A stretch of DNA of 64,000 nucleotides from positions 9,160,501 through 9,224,500 of the forward strand of contig NZ_CP012159.1 of NCBI RefSeq assembly GCF_001189295.1, in the 5' to 3' direction. Below, in pieces: positions 27,199 through 35,566 of the stretch. Source of the DNA: Chondromyces crocatus (GTDB lineage: Bacteria > Myxococcota_A > Polyangia > Polyangiales > Polyangiaceae). The position numbers and the translations under genes were made by a program. The notes beneath the pieces were generated by a model. The model worked only from the letters and a program-made list of their open reading frames with translations. It did not search any database and had not been told where the DNA came from. Within the stretch, counting starts at the first letter, position 1. Each line of letters begins with the position of its first letter.

Positions 27199-28479
27199 TC
27201 AGACCTCCAGCAGCGCGAGGTCCGACTCGAGCGCCCCGTGTGCAGCTCGTGGGCTCCGAGGGCGCCTGGAAAAACGCACGGGCAGGGTGGCAAGTCCTCG
27301 ATCTTGCAGGCCGGAGCCACGGAAGTCGCAAGCGCCAGCGAGCTCCCAGGTGTCGAAGGTGAGGAGCGCCTGCAGCGCCTCTTCCAGCTGCATGCGCACC
27401 AGGGCGCCGCCTGCGCAGTAGTGGGGGCCGACGCTGAACGTCAGGTGCCGGGCGCCACGGCGGCCGATGTCGAAGCGTTCGGGCTCGGGAAACACTGCGG
27501 GGTCGCGGTTCGCTCCGGCGAGCACGGGGAAGACGAGCTGGCCGCGCAGGATGCGCTCACCACCGAGCTCGATGTCCTCGCTCGCGATGCGGTTCGTGGT
27601 GAGCGTGCTCGGCTCGAAACGCAGGATCTCCTCCACCGCCGATCGGAACAGCTCCGGGGTGGTGCGGAGGCGCTGAAGCTCGCCAGGGTGCTGGAGGAGG
27701 GTCAGCACGGCGTTGCCGATCTGGTTGCAGGTGGGCAGGTAGCTGGCGCCGATCACCTGGTAGCACTGGTCGATGACCCCCTCGATGTCCTCGGGCGCGC
27801 TCCCTGCGCCTTCGAGGAAGCGGCTCACCATGTCCTCTCCGGGGTGTGCGATGCGATCGGCGATGAGGTCCTTCAGGTAGGCTGCGAATGCCGAGGAGGC
27901 GTCCTTCGCGTCGGTCCCTCCGGTGCCGTCCGCCCAGCTCGCGCCCGCCACTTTCCCGAGGTCGCTCGTCCAGGCGCGGAGCACGTCGCTATCGGCCTCG
28001 GGGAGGCCGAACAGCGCGCAGAGCACGTCGATCGCGATGGGGTCGGCGAAATCGCCCACCACATCCACCTCGCCGCCGTCGCCGATGCGGGAGAGCGCCC
28101 GCTGGACCACCGTCCGGATCTTCTCGCGCATCCGCTCGATGGCCGACGCGCTGAAGCCGCGGTTCACCATGCTCCGGAGCTGGGTGTGCCGCGGTGGATC
28201 CACGAACCAGAGGAGCCTGGAGAACTGCGCGACGAGCGCATCGAGGCCTTCCGTGCCGCGCAGGGCCGGCAGCAGCGTGTGCAGCAGCTCGCGCGCGCGG
28301 ACGCTGGAGAAGCGCGGATCCCGTACCACCGCCTCGCAGTGCTCGTACTTGACGAGGAACCAGGCGTTGATGGGCTCGTGGTAGTAGACGGGGCGCTCGT
28401 CGTGCAGCCGACGCAGCGTCGGGTAGGGGTCGGAGAAGAAGCTGGTGCTCGTGACCTCGAAGCTCGACCGCCTGTCCAT
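27199..28479 (-). CDS. Cytochrome P450 with atypical I-helix
   Basis: 426 residues, soluble class I P450 layout. The haem-binding loop is canonical, FSVGPHYCAGG, with the ligand Cys near residue 355, and the ExxR motif (EEILR) is near residue 283. In the I-helix, where most P450s have AGxET-T or AGxDT, this protein reads IGASYLPTCNQIGN, so both the acidic residue and the proton-relay threonine (D251/T252 of P450cam) are replaced by Leu and Pro. This suggests altered oxygen activation or a peroxide-using or biosynthetic P450. No ferredoxin or reductase is adjacent. ATG at 28479 precedes SFEVTSTSFFSDPYPTLRRL, the normal start region. Confidence 0.95.
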   Translation of the reverse strand: MDRRSSFEVTSTSFFSDPYPTLRRLHDERPVYYHEPINAWFLVKYEHCEAVVRDPRFSSVRARELLHTLLPALRGTEGLDALVAQFSRLLWFVDPPRHTQLRSMVNRGFSASAIERMREKIRTVVQRALSRIGDGGEVDVVGDFADPIAIDVLCALFGLPEADSDVLRAWTSDLGKVAGASWADGTGGTDAKDASSAFAAYLKDLIADRIAHPGEDMVSRFLEGAGSAPEDIEGVIDQCYQVIGASYLPTCNQIGNAVLTLLQHPGELQRLRTTPELFRSAVEEILRFEPSTLTTNRIASEDIELGGERILRGQLVFPVLAGANRDPAVFPEPERFDIGRRGARHLTFSVGPHYCAGGALVRMQLEEALQALLTFDTWELAGACDFRGSGLQDRGLATLPVRFSRRPRSPRAAHGALESDLALLEV

Positions 28480-28899
28480 GGATGACCCCCTCGGCGCAGC
28501 GAGCGTGGCGTCGCCCCGCTTCGCGTCGGCGCTCCGAGGATCATAGAGGCCCGCTCGAGCGCCTGCCAGGGCAGGCCAGGCGATGGCGTCGCCGGTCATC
28601 GCCCAGGGACGGGCCTTCACGACGCGTCAACGACGGTGCGCTTCACCCGCCCGACGCACGCTCCGTACGCCACCCAGGGATCACAGCGCACCGAAAGCAT
28701 GCCTCGAACGCAGGACGCAGAGACCGCAACGGGAGACGCGACGCGTCATCCAACCTCGTCGACCCGCACCAGTCGACCCGCACCAGAAGAGGGTCCTTTC
28801 AGGATCGCCCTTCGCAGGTACCGTGCAGCACGAGCGAACGCTGGAACGCCGCGACACCGTTCGAGCGATGAGGTGCTCGTGGCTGAACCCGAGGTGGTC
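28480..28899. other. Divergent intergenic region between P450 and SRPBCC genes
   Basis: No gene is supported in these 420 bp. The only feature seen is a perfect 14-bp direct repeat, TCGACCCGCACCAG at 28759-28772 and again at 28773-28786, about 115 bp upstream of the SRPBCC start, which may be regulatory. Promoters for both divergent genes must lie here but no clear -35/-10 pair is recognised. Confidence 0.5.
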
Positions 28900-29346
28900 A
28901 TGACCGATCCGCACGAGATTGTCTCTTCACGGTCCTTCGATGCGCCGCGCGACGCTGTTTTCCGGGCGTTCAGCGATCCGCAGGCGCTCTCGCAGTGGTG
29001 GGGGCCGCGGGGGTACACGAACACGTTCCACGAGTTCGACTTCCGGACCGGCGGGACGTGGCGTCTGGTGATGCACGCGCCCGACGGCAACAGCTACCCG
29101 ATGACGAAGCAGTTCGTGGAGGTCACGTCCCCCGAGCGCATCGTGCTCCTCCACCCCGAGCCGCCGGAGCATCGCTTCACGATGACGGTGACACTCCAGG
29201 CAGAGGATCAGCGGACGCGCGTCACCTGGCACCTGCGGTTCGACTCGGCGCAGGAGGTCGCGCGGGTGGGCGCGTTCATCAAAGAGGCCAACGAGCAGAA
29301 CTTCGACCGGCTCGCGGCCCTCCTCGCCTCGTCCGGCGCCCCCTGA
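28900..29346 (+). CDS. SRPBCC (AHSA1-like) domain protein
   Basis: 148 residues forming a single START/Bet v1-like domain of the AHSA1 group: SFDAPRDAVFRAFSDPQALS, WWGPRGYTNTFHEFDFRTGG, WRLVMHAPDGNSYP and the C-terminal helix ANEQNFDRLAALLAS. Such proteins bind hydrophobic ligands or act as stress-response accessories and often pair with ArsR regulators, none of which is seen here. ATG at 28900 is chosen because the domain begins immediately; GTG at 28894 is possible. Confidence 0.9.
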   Translation: MTDPHEIVSSRSFDAPRDAVFRAFSDPQALSQWWGPRGYTNTFHEFDFRTGGTWRLVMHAPDGNSYPMTKQFVEVTSPERIVLLHPEPPEHRFTMTVTLQAEDQRTRVTWHLRFDSAQEVARVGAFIKEANEQNFDRLAALLASSGAP

Positions 29347-29361
29347 TCCCACGGCCACGAA

Positions 29362-29387
29362 CGACGCCCGCCCGTTGGGCGGCGTCG
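29362..29387. terminator. Hairpin between convergent SRPBCC and CAP genes
   Basis: CGACGCCCGCCC (29362-29373), loop GTT, GGGCGGCGTCG (29377-29387): an 11-bp stem with a single bulged C, 15 bp after the SRPBCC stop. It lies between convergent genes, so it can serve both; there is no T-tract. Confidence 0.6.
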
Positions 29388-29423
29388 CGTCCTTCGGGGA
29401 GAGACCGCGGCCCGCACGCGCTC

Positions 29424-29460
29424 CCGACGCAAGGTTCAGACGCTACCGACGCAAGGCTCA
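29424..29460. repeat. 15-bp repeat pair at the stop codon of the CAP gene
   Basis: CCGACGCAAGGTTCA (29424-29438) and CCGACGCAAGGCTCA (29446-29460) differ at one base and are spaced 22 bp. The second ends with the real stop codon of the minus-strand CAP gene; the first is a downstream copy of the same stop-containing segment. Confidence 0.85.
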
Positions 29461-30138
29461 GTAAGGGCGCTGGCCGTTGAAGTTGCCGGGGGGATCGTAG
29501 TTGCAGACCCAGTACTGCCAGGAGCCGCCCCCGAGCGGGGAGCCGGTGGTGCAGGTGGCCACGCCGCAGCCCAGGCGGCGGGAGTCGGCCCACACGACCT
29601 GGGTGTAGTGGCCACAGACGCCGCTGCAGGTGTTGTTGCCGTAGTCGTAGTTGTTCTTTTCCGAGATCCAGGAGTTCGCGACCTGGGTGGGCGTCGCGGT
29701 GCCCGAGGTGGCGTAGATGTTCTCGCCGTAGGGCGAGGAGCTGTGCCCCCAGACGCAGCGCTCGGCGTGGGCGGTGGCCACGGCCGCGACCTCGCCAGAC
29801 CAGGCGAGCGCGGGGATCGGGGTGGAGGCCGGAGGGCTCACCCCGGCGCGCGCGGCGTTGTGGGCGGCGAGCATGCCGTTCATCTCCGCGGGCTCGTCGT
29901 CGCTCACCGGGCCCGAGGCGCCTGCTCCCCCCGAGGTGGTGGTGTCCGAGCCGCCCACGCCACCCGAAGGCGTGTCATTGCCGCCTTCACCCGCGCTGCC
30001 CGTTCCACTGGTCGCGCCGCCTTCGCCGCCTTCACCCCGCGGCGACGTGCCATCTCCCTCCGATCCGCACCCCGCGAGGGCGGCCAGCACCAGCGACGAG
30101 ACGGCGAGGAGGCCCGAGAGCGCGCGTGCTTGGAGCAT
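29458..30138 (-). CDS. CAP (SCP/PR-1) domain lipoprotein
   Basis: 226 residues. The lipoprotein signal MLQARALSGLLAVSSLVLAA ends in LAGC and is followed by a long Gly/Ser/Thr linker (about residues 28-75). The CAP domain shows MLAAHNAARAG, AERCVWGHSSSPYGENIYA, CGHYTQVVWADSRRLGCGVA and the ending YWVCNYDPPGNFNGQRPY, with conserved His/Glu residues and disulphide cysteines. Secreted CAP proteins have varied roles, including lipid binding and predation-related functions. The closest look is to plant PR-1-like bacterial members. ATG at 30138 gives the clean signal peptide. The C-terminal stop lies in a short repeat. Confidence 0.92.
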   Translation of the reverse strand: MLQARALSGLLAVSSLVLAALAGCGSEGDGTSPRGEGGEGGATSGTGSAGEGGNDTPSGGVGGSDTTTSGGAGASGPVSDDEPAEMNGMLAAHNAARAGVSPPASTPIPALAWSGEVAAVATAHAERCVWGHSSSPYGENIYATSGTATPTQVANSWISEKNNYDYGNNTCSGVCGHYTQVVWADSRRLGCGVATCTTGSPLGGGSWQYWVCNYDPPGNFNGQRPY

Positions 30139-30212
30139 GCACCATGCTCTCACGCGCCCGCAGACCGCCACAAGGCCCGGCGCAGTGAGGGTCCGCCGCG
30201 ATGCTCGTCTCG

Positions 30213-30257
30213 GCGCGTCACGGCGACCACGTCTTCAGCGCGTCACGGCGACCACGT
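30213..30257. repeat. 20-bp repeat pair at the stop codon of the VIT/VWA gene
   Basis: GCGCGTCACGGCGACCACGT occurs at 30213-30232 and again at 30238-30257, identical, 25 bp apart. The second copy encodes the last seven residues (YVVAVTR region) next to the stop at 30235-30237; the first is a downstream duplicate. Confidence 0.9.
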
Positions 30258-32298
30258 AGCGCTCGAAGGTGGCGTCGAAGCGGAGGGGTAGCGTCAGGTT
30301 CCAGGTCGCCTCTTCGAGGCAACGCGCGATGGCGGTGTCCGTCGCCCCCTGGGGCTGGCCAGCGGCGTGCCCCGCGAGCTGCACGGAGGTCACGTCCACC
30401 ACCTCGTCGCGGGTGGTCTCCAGGGCGACGGTCGCCGTGGAGGCACCTGCGGGGCACTGCTTGAAGGCAGCCGTCAGCTCGTTGCGCAGGTACGCCAGGT
30501 GATCGAAGTGGATCTTGGCGCCATAGACCCTCCCGACCCCGCTCGCTCTTCCCGAGCCGAAGCCCACGGAGCCACCACGCGCTTCCCGCTCGATGCCCTC
30601 GGTCGAGGGGCGGACGCCCGGCTCGATGGCGAGGTAGCTGGTCACGGGGGAGACGGCGCCGCCGCGCAGGGCGAGGGGCATCATCTGTTCGTCGTCCAGG
30701 CGCCAGGCGGCTGCGCTGCCGAAGACGAGCGCGGACCAGCGATCGCCGTGCTTGGCGTCAGGGCGAAGCACCTGGCTCACGGGCTTCGTCCACAGCTCAC
30801 CGCGGAGCTCCACCTCGGTCGCGGAGGCCTTGGCCGGGTGAACATCGATGTGGGCGATCCCTTGCCCCTCCGGCAGGAGGCCGTAGTCGACGAGCAGCGG
30901 GAGATCGAGGCCCGGCGCACGCACGTCGACGTGGTGCAGCCGGGTGGGTCGCGCCAGCTCTTCGTAGACCGCCGTCATCGCCTTCGCGTGCGAGCGCTCC
31001 TCGCTGGCGTAGGCGTGCCAGACGAGGCCGCCGGTCGCGCGGATGGGCCTGGACCAGGCATGGTCGTCGTCGCGCTGGAGCTCGGGCGCGCCGCCGCGGA
31101 GGATGCCGACGTGGGCGAGGGCCCCGCTCTTCGCGAGCAAGGGGCCCACGCGCTCGGGGGTCAGGGTGGAGCGGGTGAGGAGGTCGGTGAGCACGACGAT
31201 GCGGCGAGGCAGGCCAGGGGGCGTGGCCGCGAGCAAGGCGTCGGCGCGCGCAAGGGCGTCGTCGACGCGGCTGCCGTTTCTGGTGCGGAGGTCCATGCGG
31301 CCGAGATCGGCGATGGCGGTGGACGCGGGCACGAAGCCACGATGGCGCGCGTGTACCTCGCGGTCGAAGGTGAGTACCTGGACGAGAGCGTCCGGAAGGT
31401 GGCTCAGGTAGGCGCGCGCGGCGGCGATTTCCCCTGCGGCCATGCCATCGGACAGCGATCGGGAGCCATCGAGGACGACCACGACGCGCGCGTTACGGGG
31501 TGGCTCCGACAGCCTGGGCGGGGTGTCGAACTCGAACTGGACCAGCGTGAACGCGTCGTCCACGGGGACGGCGGCGAGCGCGCCGGTGATCTCCCGCATG
31601 CCCGCGGGAGCGAGCGAGACGTGGGTGTCGTCCTGGCCGAGGGTGAACGCCGCGCCAGGCGGTACGGGCTTGTCGTCGACGAAGAGCCGGTCGCCGGCGC
31701 GCGCGGGCGTGACGACCACGCTCGGAGCGAGCTTCTCGGTGCCGAGGCGCGGGAGCACGACGTGGTAGCGACCGTCGCGGTACTCGGTGGGGAGCTTCAG
31801 CGTGTACTCGATGGTCTTGGGCTGGTTCGGGGCACAGGGGAACACCTGCAAGGCGAGACGGCTCTGATCACGCCACGAGAGGAGCGCCGGGTCCTTGGGG
31901 TAGAAACCGCCGACGCCGGTCAGCTCGCGGTACTTCTCCGCGGCGGCTTCGGCTTCCATCAGATCGCCGCGGAACCAGAAGGGCTTGCCGTCCTTGACGC
32001 CGAGCGAGCCGAGCGCGGTGGCGACGGCGCCGCGAGGAACATCGAAGAGGAACGTGGCCTCGTCGTGACGAGGGCCACCGTTGAACACCGTCCTCCGCAC
32101 GACCAGCGACGCCTGCCCTCGATCCACGCTGAGCGCGATGCGGTGGCTCTGCTCCACGAGGGCCTCGGATCGCAGGGCCGAGAGGGCATCGTAAGCCAGG
32201 GCGCCAGGGGTACTCGCCATCGTGGCGAGTCCGGCTGCAGCGGAAAGGGACCAGGATGCGCGGAGGGCTCGCCTGCGCAGGGACTCACGGGCCATCAT
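30235..32298 (-). CDS. VIT and von Willebrand factor A domain protein
   Basis: 687 residues: a signal-like N-terminus (ASWSLSAAAGLATMASTPGA), a VIT domain (about 40-170; VVRRTVFNGGPRHDEATFLF then AEKYRELTGVGGFYP), and a VWA domain whose metal-adhesion motif DGSRS is near residue 277. The C-terminal part ends in a TonB/AgmX-like sequence with a conserved Cys (ARCLEEATWNLTLPLRF). VIT/VWA proteins are extracellular or periplasmic and mediate protein-protein contacts. ATG at 32298 has a GGAGG Shine-Dalgarno 4-8 bp upstream. Divergent from the TAXI gene with a 95-bp gap. Confidence 0.88.
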   Translation of the reverse strand: MMARESLRRRALRASWSLSAAAGLATMASTPGALAYDALSALRSEALVEQSHRIALSVDRGQASLVVRRTVFNGGPRHDEATFLFDVPRGAVATALGSLGVKDGKPFWFRGDLMEAEAAAEKYRELTGVGGFYPKDPALLSWRDQSRLALQVFPCAPNQPKTIEYTLKLPTEYRDGRYHVVLPRLGTEKLAPSVVVTPARAGDRLFVDDKPVPPGAAFTLGQDDTHVSLAPAGMREITGALAAVPVDDAFTLVQFEFDTPPRLSEPPRNARVVVVLDGSRSLSDGMAAGEIAAARAYLSHLPDALVQVLTFDREVHARHRGFVPASTAIADLGRMDLRTRNGSRVDDALARADALLAATPPGLPRRIVVLTDLLTRSTLTPERVGPLLAKSGALAHVGILRGGAPELQRDDDHAWSRPIRATGGLVWHAYASEERSHAKAMTAVYEELARPTRLHHVDVRAPGLDLPLLVDYGLLPEGQGIAHIDVHPAKASATEVELRGELWTKPVSQVLRPDAKHGDRWSALVFGSAAAWRLDDEQMMPLALRGGAVSPVTSYLAIEPGVRPSTEGIEREARGGSVGFGSGRASGVGRVYGAKIHFDHLAYLRNELTAAFKQCPAGASTATVALETTRDEVVDVTSVQLAGHAAGQPQGATDTAIARCLEEATWNLTLPLRFDATFERYVVAVTR

Positions 32299-32393
32299 GG
32301 GGCCTCCAGACATCCACTCTCCGCCGGGGTTCCCGCACGACGCGCGGTCCGGCGAAGTCACCCAGGAGCGGAAAGTTCGCCCCAGCCGAGCCG

Positions 32394-33965
32394 ATGATCA
32401 AAAAGCGTTTCCGCCGCGAGACCTTCGAGAGCTACCGGAAAGAACTCCTGCGCGTGTGGGGGCTGCTCCTCGCCATCGGCGTCGCCGCGCTGGTGGGGAC
32501 CTACCTCCTCTTCGTCGAGCCACCACCACCGCGTCAGCTCACGATCGCCACCGGGCAGCGCACGGGCCGCTACCACGCCTTCGCCGAGGCGTACCGGAAG
32601 ATCCTGGAGTACGAAGGGATCCACCTGGACATCCGGGAGACGGCGGGGTCGTCCGAGAACCTGAAGCTCCTGCTCGATCCGGACAGCGGGGTCTCGGTCG
32701 CGTTCGTGCAAGGGGGCGCGGCGCCGTCCGAGCCACCCCGCGGGCTGTCGGCGCTCGCGAGCGTGTACCGGGAGCCGCTCTGGATCTTCCACCGGGGCGA
32801 TCGCAGCTACGACCGGCTGACGGATCTGGTGGGGAAGCAGCTCTCCATCGGACCCGAAGGCAGCGGCACGCGGACGCTCTCGCTGCGCTTGCTCGAAGAC
32901 AACGGGATCACGCTGGCGTCGCAGGCGGAGGCGGGGGTGCCCATGCTGGGGCTGCCGGATCAGGAGGCGGCGAAGGCGCTGCTCGAAGGGCGTCTCGATG
33001 CGGCGTTCTTCGTGGTCGGACCCGGGGCCGAACCCGTGCAGACGTTGATCCGCTCGGAGGGGATCCACCTCTTGAGCTTCCGGCAGCACGAGAGCTACCT
33101 GCGGCTGCACCGGTTCCTCACCACGGCGACGGTCAGCGAGGGTCTGTTCGATCTGGCGCGCAACATCCCGCCCGAGTCGAGCACGCTGATCGCGCCGGCC
33201 GCTGCGCTGATCGCGAACGAGACGCTGCACCCGGCGCTGATCCCGCTGCTGGTGGAGGCAGCCGTGATCACGCACGAGGGCGGGAACCTGCTCGACGCGC
33301 CCGGAGAGTTCCCGTCGCCGCGCAACCTGGAGATCCCGGTGCATCCGGAGGGGCGGCGCATCCTCACGCACGGGCAGTCGTTCCTGTACCGCTTCCTGCC
33401 GTTCTGGCTGGCGTCGATGGTCGACCGGCTGAAGTTCATGCTGGTGCCGCTGCTGACGGTGGTGTTCTCGCTGCTGAAGCTGGCGCAGCCGATCTACCAC
33501 TGGCGGATCCGGTCGAGGATCTACCGGCACTACCAGGTGCTGCGCCGCGCCGAGCAGGAGCTCTCGGAGACGGCGGAGCCGAAGCAGCGGGCGAAGACGA
33601 TCGCGGCGCTGGAGGAGCTGGAGGGCAAGCTGGGGCAGCTCAGCGCGCCGCTGTGGTCGATGGCGGACATCTACCAGCTCCGCCTGCACCTGGGGCACGT
33701 GCGGCGTCAGCTCGAAGGGGAGCCGTCGAGCCAGGGTGAGGGGGCGGAGAAGAGCGAGCGCGGGCCGTCCAGCGAGCCGGAGGGGCCGTCCAGCGAGGGG
33801 GAGGTAGGCCTGGACGAGGGCGAGGCGCGTCCGGTACGCGAGGCGGCGCGCTCGGGGGAGCGGGAGGCGTTGCCGCGCCGAGAGGAGGGGCGCTCGGGAG
33901 AGCGGGAGGTGCTTCCAGAGCAGAGCTCCATCCGGCCGAAGTCGCGCACGTCACGCGATCCGTAG
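32394..33965 (+). CDS. TAXI-family TRAP-type solute-binding protein, membrane anchored
   Basis: 523 residues. A cytoplasmic basic leader and one membrane segment (about 20-40) precede a TAXI binding domain (LTIATGQRTGRYHAFAEAYR, ETAGSSENLKLLLDPDSGVS, GPEGSGTRTLSLRLLEDNGI, DAAFFVVGPGAEPVQTL). A second hydrophobic stretch is at about 348-367, and then a charged tail with repeated elements. Standalone TAXI proteins with a C-terminal membrane segment are known; no TRAP permease is adjacent. The tail holds a 21-bp DNA duplication (33768-33806 region) giving GPSSE twice and a longer repeated RSGERE. ATG at 32394. Confidence 0.87.
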   Translation: MIKKRFRRETFESYRKELLRVWGLLLAIGVAALVGTYLLFVEPPPPRQLTIATGQRTGRYHAFAEAYRKILEYEGIHLDIRETAGSSENLKLLLDPDSGVSVAFVQGGAAPSEPPRGLSALASVYREPLWIFHRGDRSYDRLTDLVGKQLSIGPEGSGTRTLSLRLLEDNGITLASQAEAGVPMLGLPDQEAAKALLEGRLDAAFFVVGPGAEPVQTLIRSEGIHLLSFRQHESYLRLHRFLTTATVSEGLFDLARNIPPESSTLIAPAAALIANETLHPALIPLLVEAAVITHEGGNLLDAPGEFPSPRNLEIPVHPEGRRILTHGQSFLYRFLPFWLASMVDRLKFMLVPLLTVVFSLLKLAQPIYHWRIRSRIYRHYQVLRRAEQELSETAEPKQRAKTIAALEELEGKLGQLSAPLWSMADIYQLRLHLGHVRRQLEGEPSSQGEGAEKSERGPSSEPEGPSSEGEVGLDEGEARPVREAARSGEREALPRREEGRSGEREVLPEQSSIRPKSRTSRDP

Positions 33966-34188
33966 CCTCCGACGCGCCGTAGCGCGCGGCGCGGCGTCGT
34001 CGGTCCGCCGCGGCCTGCTACACTTCATCGCGCGCGTCGGACTTCCGGGGCACGACGGCCGGAGACGCTGACCGACCAGCACTGTCGGCTCCGACCGTCA
34101 CGAGCGAACTCTCGAGAGCGACGAGGGCACGGGATGGTCGGGCCATCCGGTCTGGTCCACGCGCGTCACCAGCACAGGGGGAGGAATC

Positions 34189-34581
34189 ATGGTGAGAACA
34201 GTCACGACGTTCGTCTCGATGGCTTTATCCGTGACGCTGCTCTTCGGCACGGCGGCATGCCTGACGGGAGGGGGCCCAGACGAGGAGGACCTGGAGATCG
34301 TTCCGGGAGCCAGCGCGCCGGACGTCGGCGAGGGCCGGCAGGACCTTCGACGCCCGTGCCCGAGCGTGCCGATGGAACTGCAGGGGCAGATCCCGCTGGA
34401 GGACTGTCCGACCGATCCACCACCGCCACCGCCACCGCCGCCGCCTCCGCCGCCGCCACCGCCGCCGCCCTGTGACCCGCAGGCGCCTCTGCCGAGCCGA
34501 CAGGAGCTTCGACAGCCCTGTCCGAGCATGCCGATGGAGTCACACGACGAACGGCGTGGGTCCGCGGAGCGGCTGCGCTAG
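34189..34581 (+). CDS. Small lipoprotein with 18-residue polyproline tract
   Basis: 130 residues of unknown function. The signal VTTFVSMALSVTLLFGTAAC ends at a lipobox Cys. The mature part has an acidic start, then 18 consecutive prolines near residues 76-93 flanked by two related segments, RRPCPSVPMEL before and RQPCPSMPMES after, so the polyproline tract sits between duplicated motifs. An AGGGGGAGG Shine-Dalgarno lies 5-13 bp before the ATG at 34189, supporting expression. The stop overlaps the stop of the opposing kinase-like gene (CTAG at 34578-34581). A polyproline run of this length would need EF-P for translation. A wall-spanning spacer is plausible. Confidence 0.72.
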   Translation: MVRTVTTFVSMALSVTLLFGTAACLTGGGPDEEDLEIVPGASAPDVGEGRQDLRRPCPSVPMELQGQIPLEDCPTDPPPPPPPPPPPPPPPPPPCDPQAPLPSRQELRQPCPSMPMESHDERRGSAERLR

Positions 34582-35462
34582 CGCGAGGCGAGCTGGATGC
34601 CGAAGTGGGCTTCGACGAGGCGGTGGTGCTCGGCGAGCTGGGCTTCCCAGCCGGGCACCGCGTCGAGGGCGGCGCGCTCGAAGTCGAGCCAGTAGAGGGC
34701 GCCGGATCTGGCGCCGATGACGACGTTGCCGAGCTTGACGTCGATGGGGGCGACGCCGCGGCGGTTCATGGTGCGGACCATGGCCTCGATGCCGTCGCGG
34801 TGGGCGCCGCCGTGCTGGGCGAAGGCCTCGCTCTCCCAGCGGTCGCGCTCGGGGTCGAAGAGCTGGTCGGTGGTGGCGAGGTCGATGTCGAGGAGGCGGG
34901 CGCCGTGGCTGGCCAGCTCGTGCTGGAGGGTCTCGCCGCGGAGGTAGTCCATGTACAGGGTGCGGGTGACGGGGTTGATGCCCCGCAGCACCGGGACGAA
35001 GCCGGCGGCGCGGAGGCGAAGCAGGGCCGCCGCCTCGGTGAAGAAGAACAGGCCGGAGAGGCTCCAGAGGCGCGGGCCGATGGCGACGCCCTCGGGCATG
35101 CCGAGGAACTGCTTCCGCACGCAGACGCGGCCGCGGTAGAGCACGACGTGCAAGCGGTAGCGGAGGCGGGGGAACTTCTCGGTGCGGCGGTTGAAGAACG
35201 GCTCGTCCGCGGGGTGCAAGGCGAAGGTGAAGCCGTCCTGATCGATCTCGGCGAGGTCCCGATCGCCCGGGCCCAGCTCGGCCACGGAGGGGATCTCCTG
35301 CGGGGTCACGGCGTCCGGGACCGGCGGGGGATCGTCGTTGAGGCGCCTCCGTGCGAGCGCCATCAGGGTCTCGGCCTGGACGATCACCAGCTTCGCCGCT
35401 GCTTCCCCGCCCGGAACCCGACTCACGGTGTCCCTGATCAGTCCCCGGAGCTGCTGATCCAT
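34578..35462 (-). CDS. Small kinase-fold protein (Kdo/WaaP- or RIO-like)
   Basis: 294 residues. The kinase core is visible: a probable ATP Lys in VCVRKQFLG, an acidic helix FFFTEAAALLRLRAAGF, the hinge TLYMDYLRGETL, the catalytic loop APIDVKLGNVVIG (DxKxxN) and the metal motif LYWLDFERA (DFE). This matches lipopolysaccharide-kinase or RIO-like small kinases rather than Hanks kinases. The substrate could be a sugar, lipid or protein. It is divergent from two glycosyltransferases, suggesting a link with envelope glycans. ATG at 35462; its TAG overlaps that of the convergent lipoprotein. Confidence 0.75.
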   Translation of the reverse strand: MDQQLRGLIRDTVSRVPGGEAAAKLVIVQAETLMALARRRLNDDPPPVPDAVTPQEIPSVAELGPGDRDLAEIDQDGFTFALHPADEPFFNRRTEKFPRLRYRLHVVLYRGRVCVRKQFLGMPEGVAIGPRLWSLSGLFFFTEAAALLRLRAAGFVPVLRGINPVTRTLYMDYLRGETLQHELASHGARLLDIDLATTDQLFDPERDRWESEAFAQHGGAHRDGIEAMVRTMNRRGVAPIDVKLGNVVIGARSGALYWLDFERAALDAVPGWEAQLAEHHRLVEAHFGIQLASR

Positions 35463-35566
35463 GCGCCGTAAGTACCCTGGCAGCGCGGCGTGGGGCAAGA
35501 GGGGACGGGCCGGCCTCGGGGCCGCTGGGGCTTCCGGACGCGCGGCGGTTCGGCTACCAGGAACGG

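Noticed and set aside
34098-34543. Minus-strand poly-Gly frames opposite the polyproline gene
   Set aside because: Simple complement of the CCG/CCA proline tract; the plus frame has a lipobox and a strong Shine-Dalgarno.
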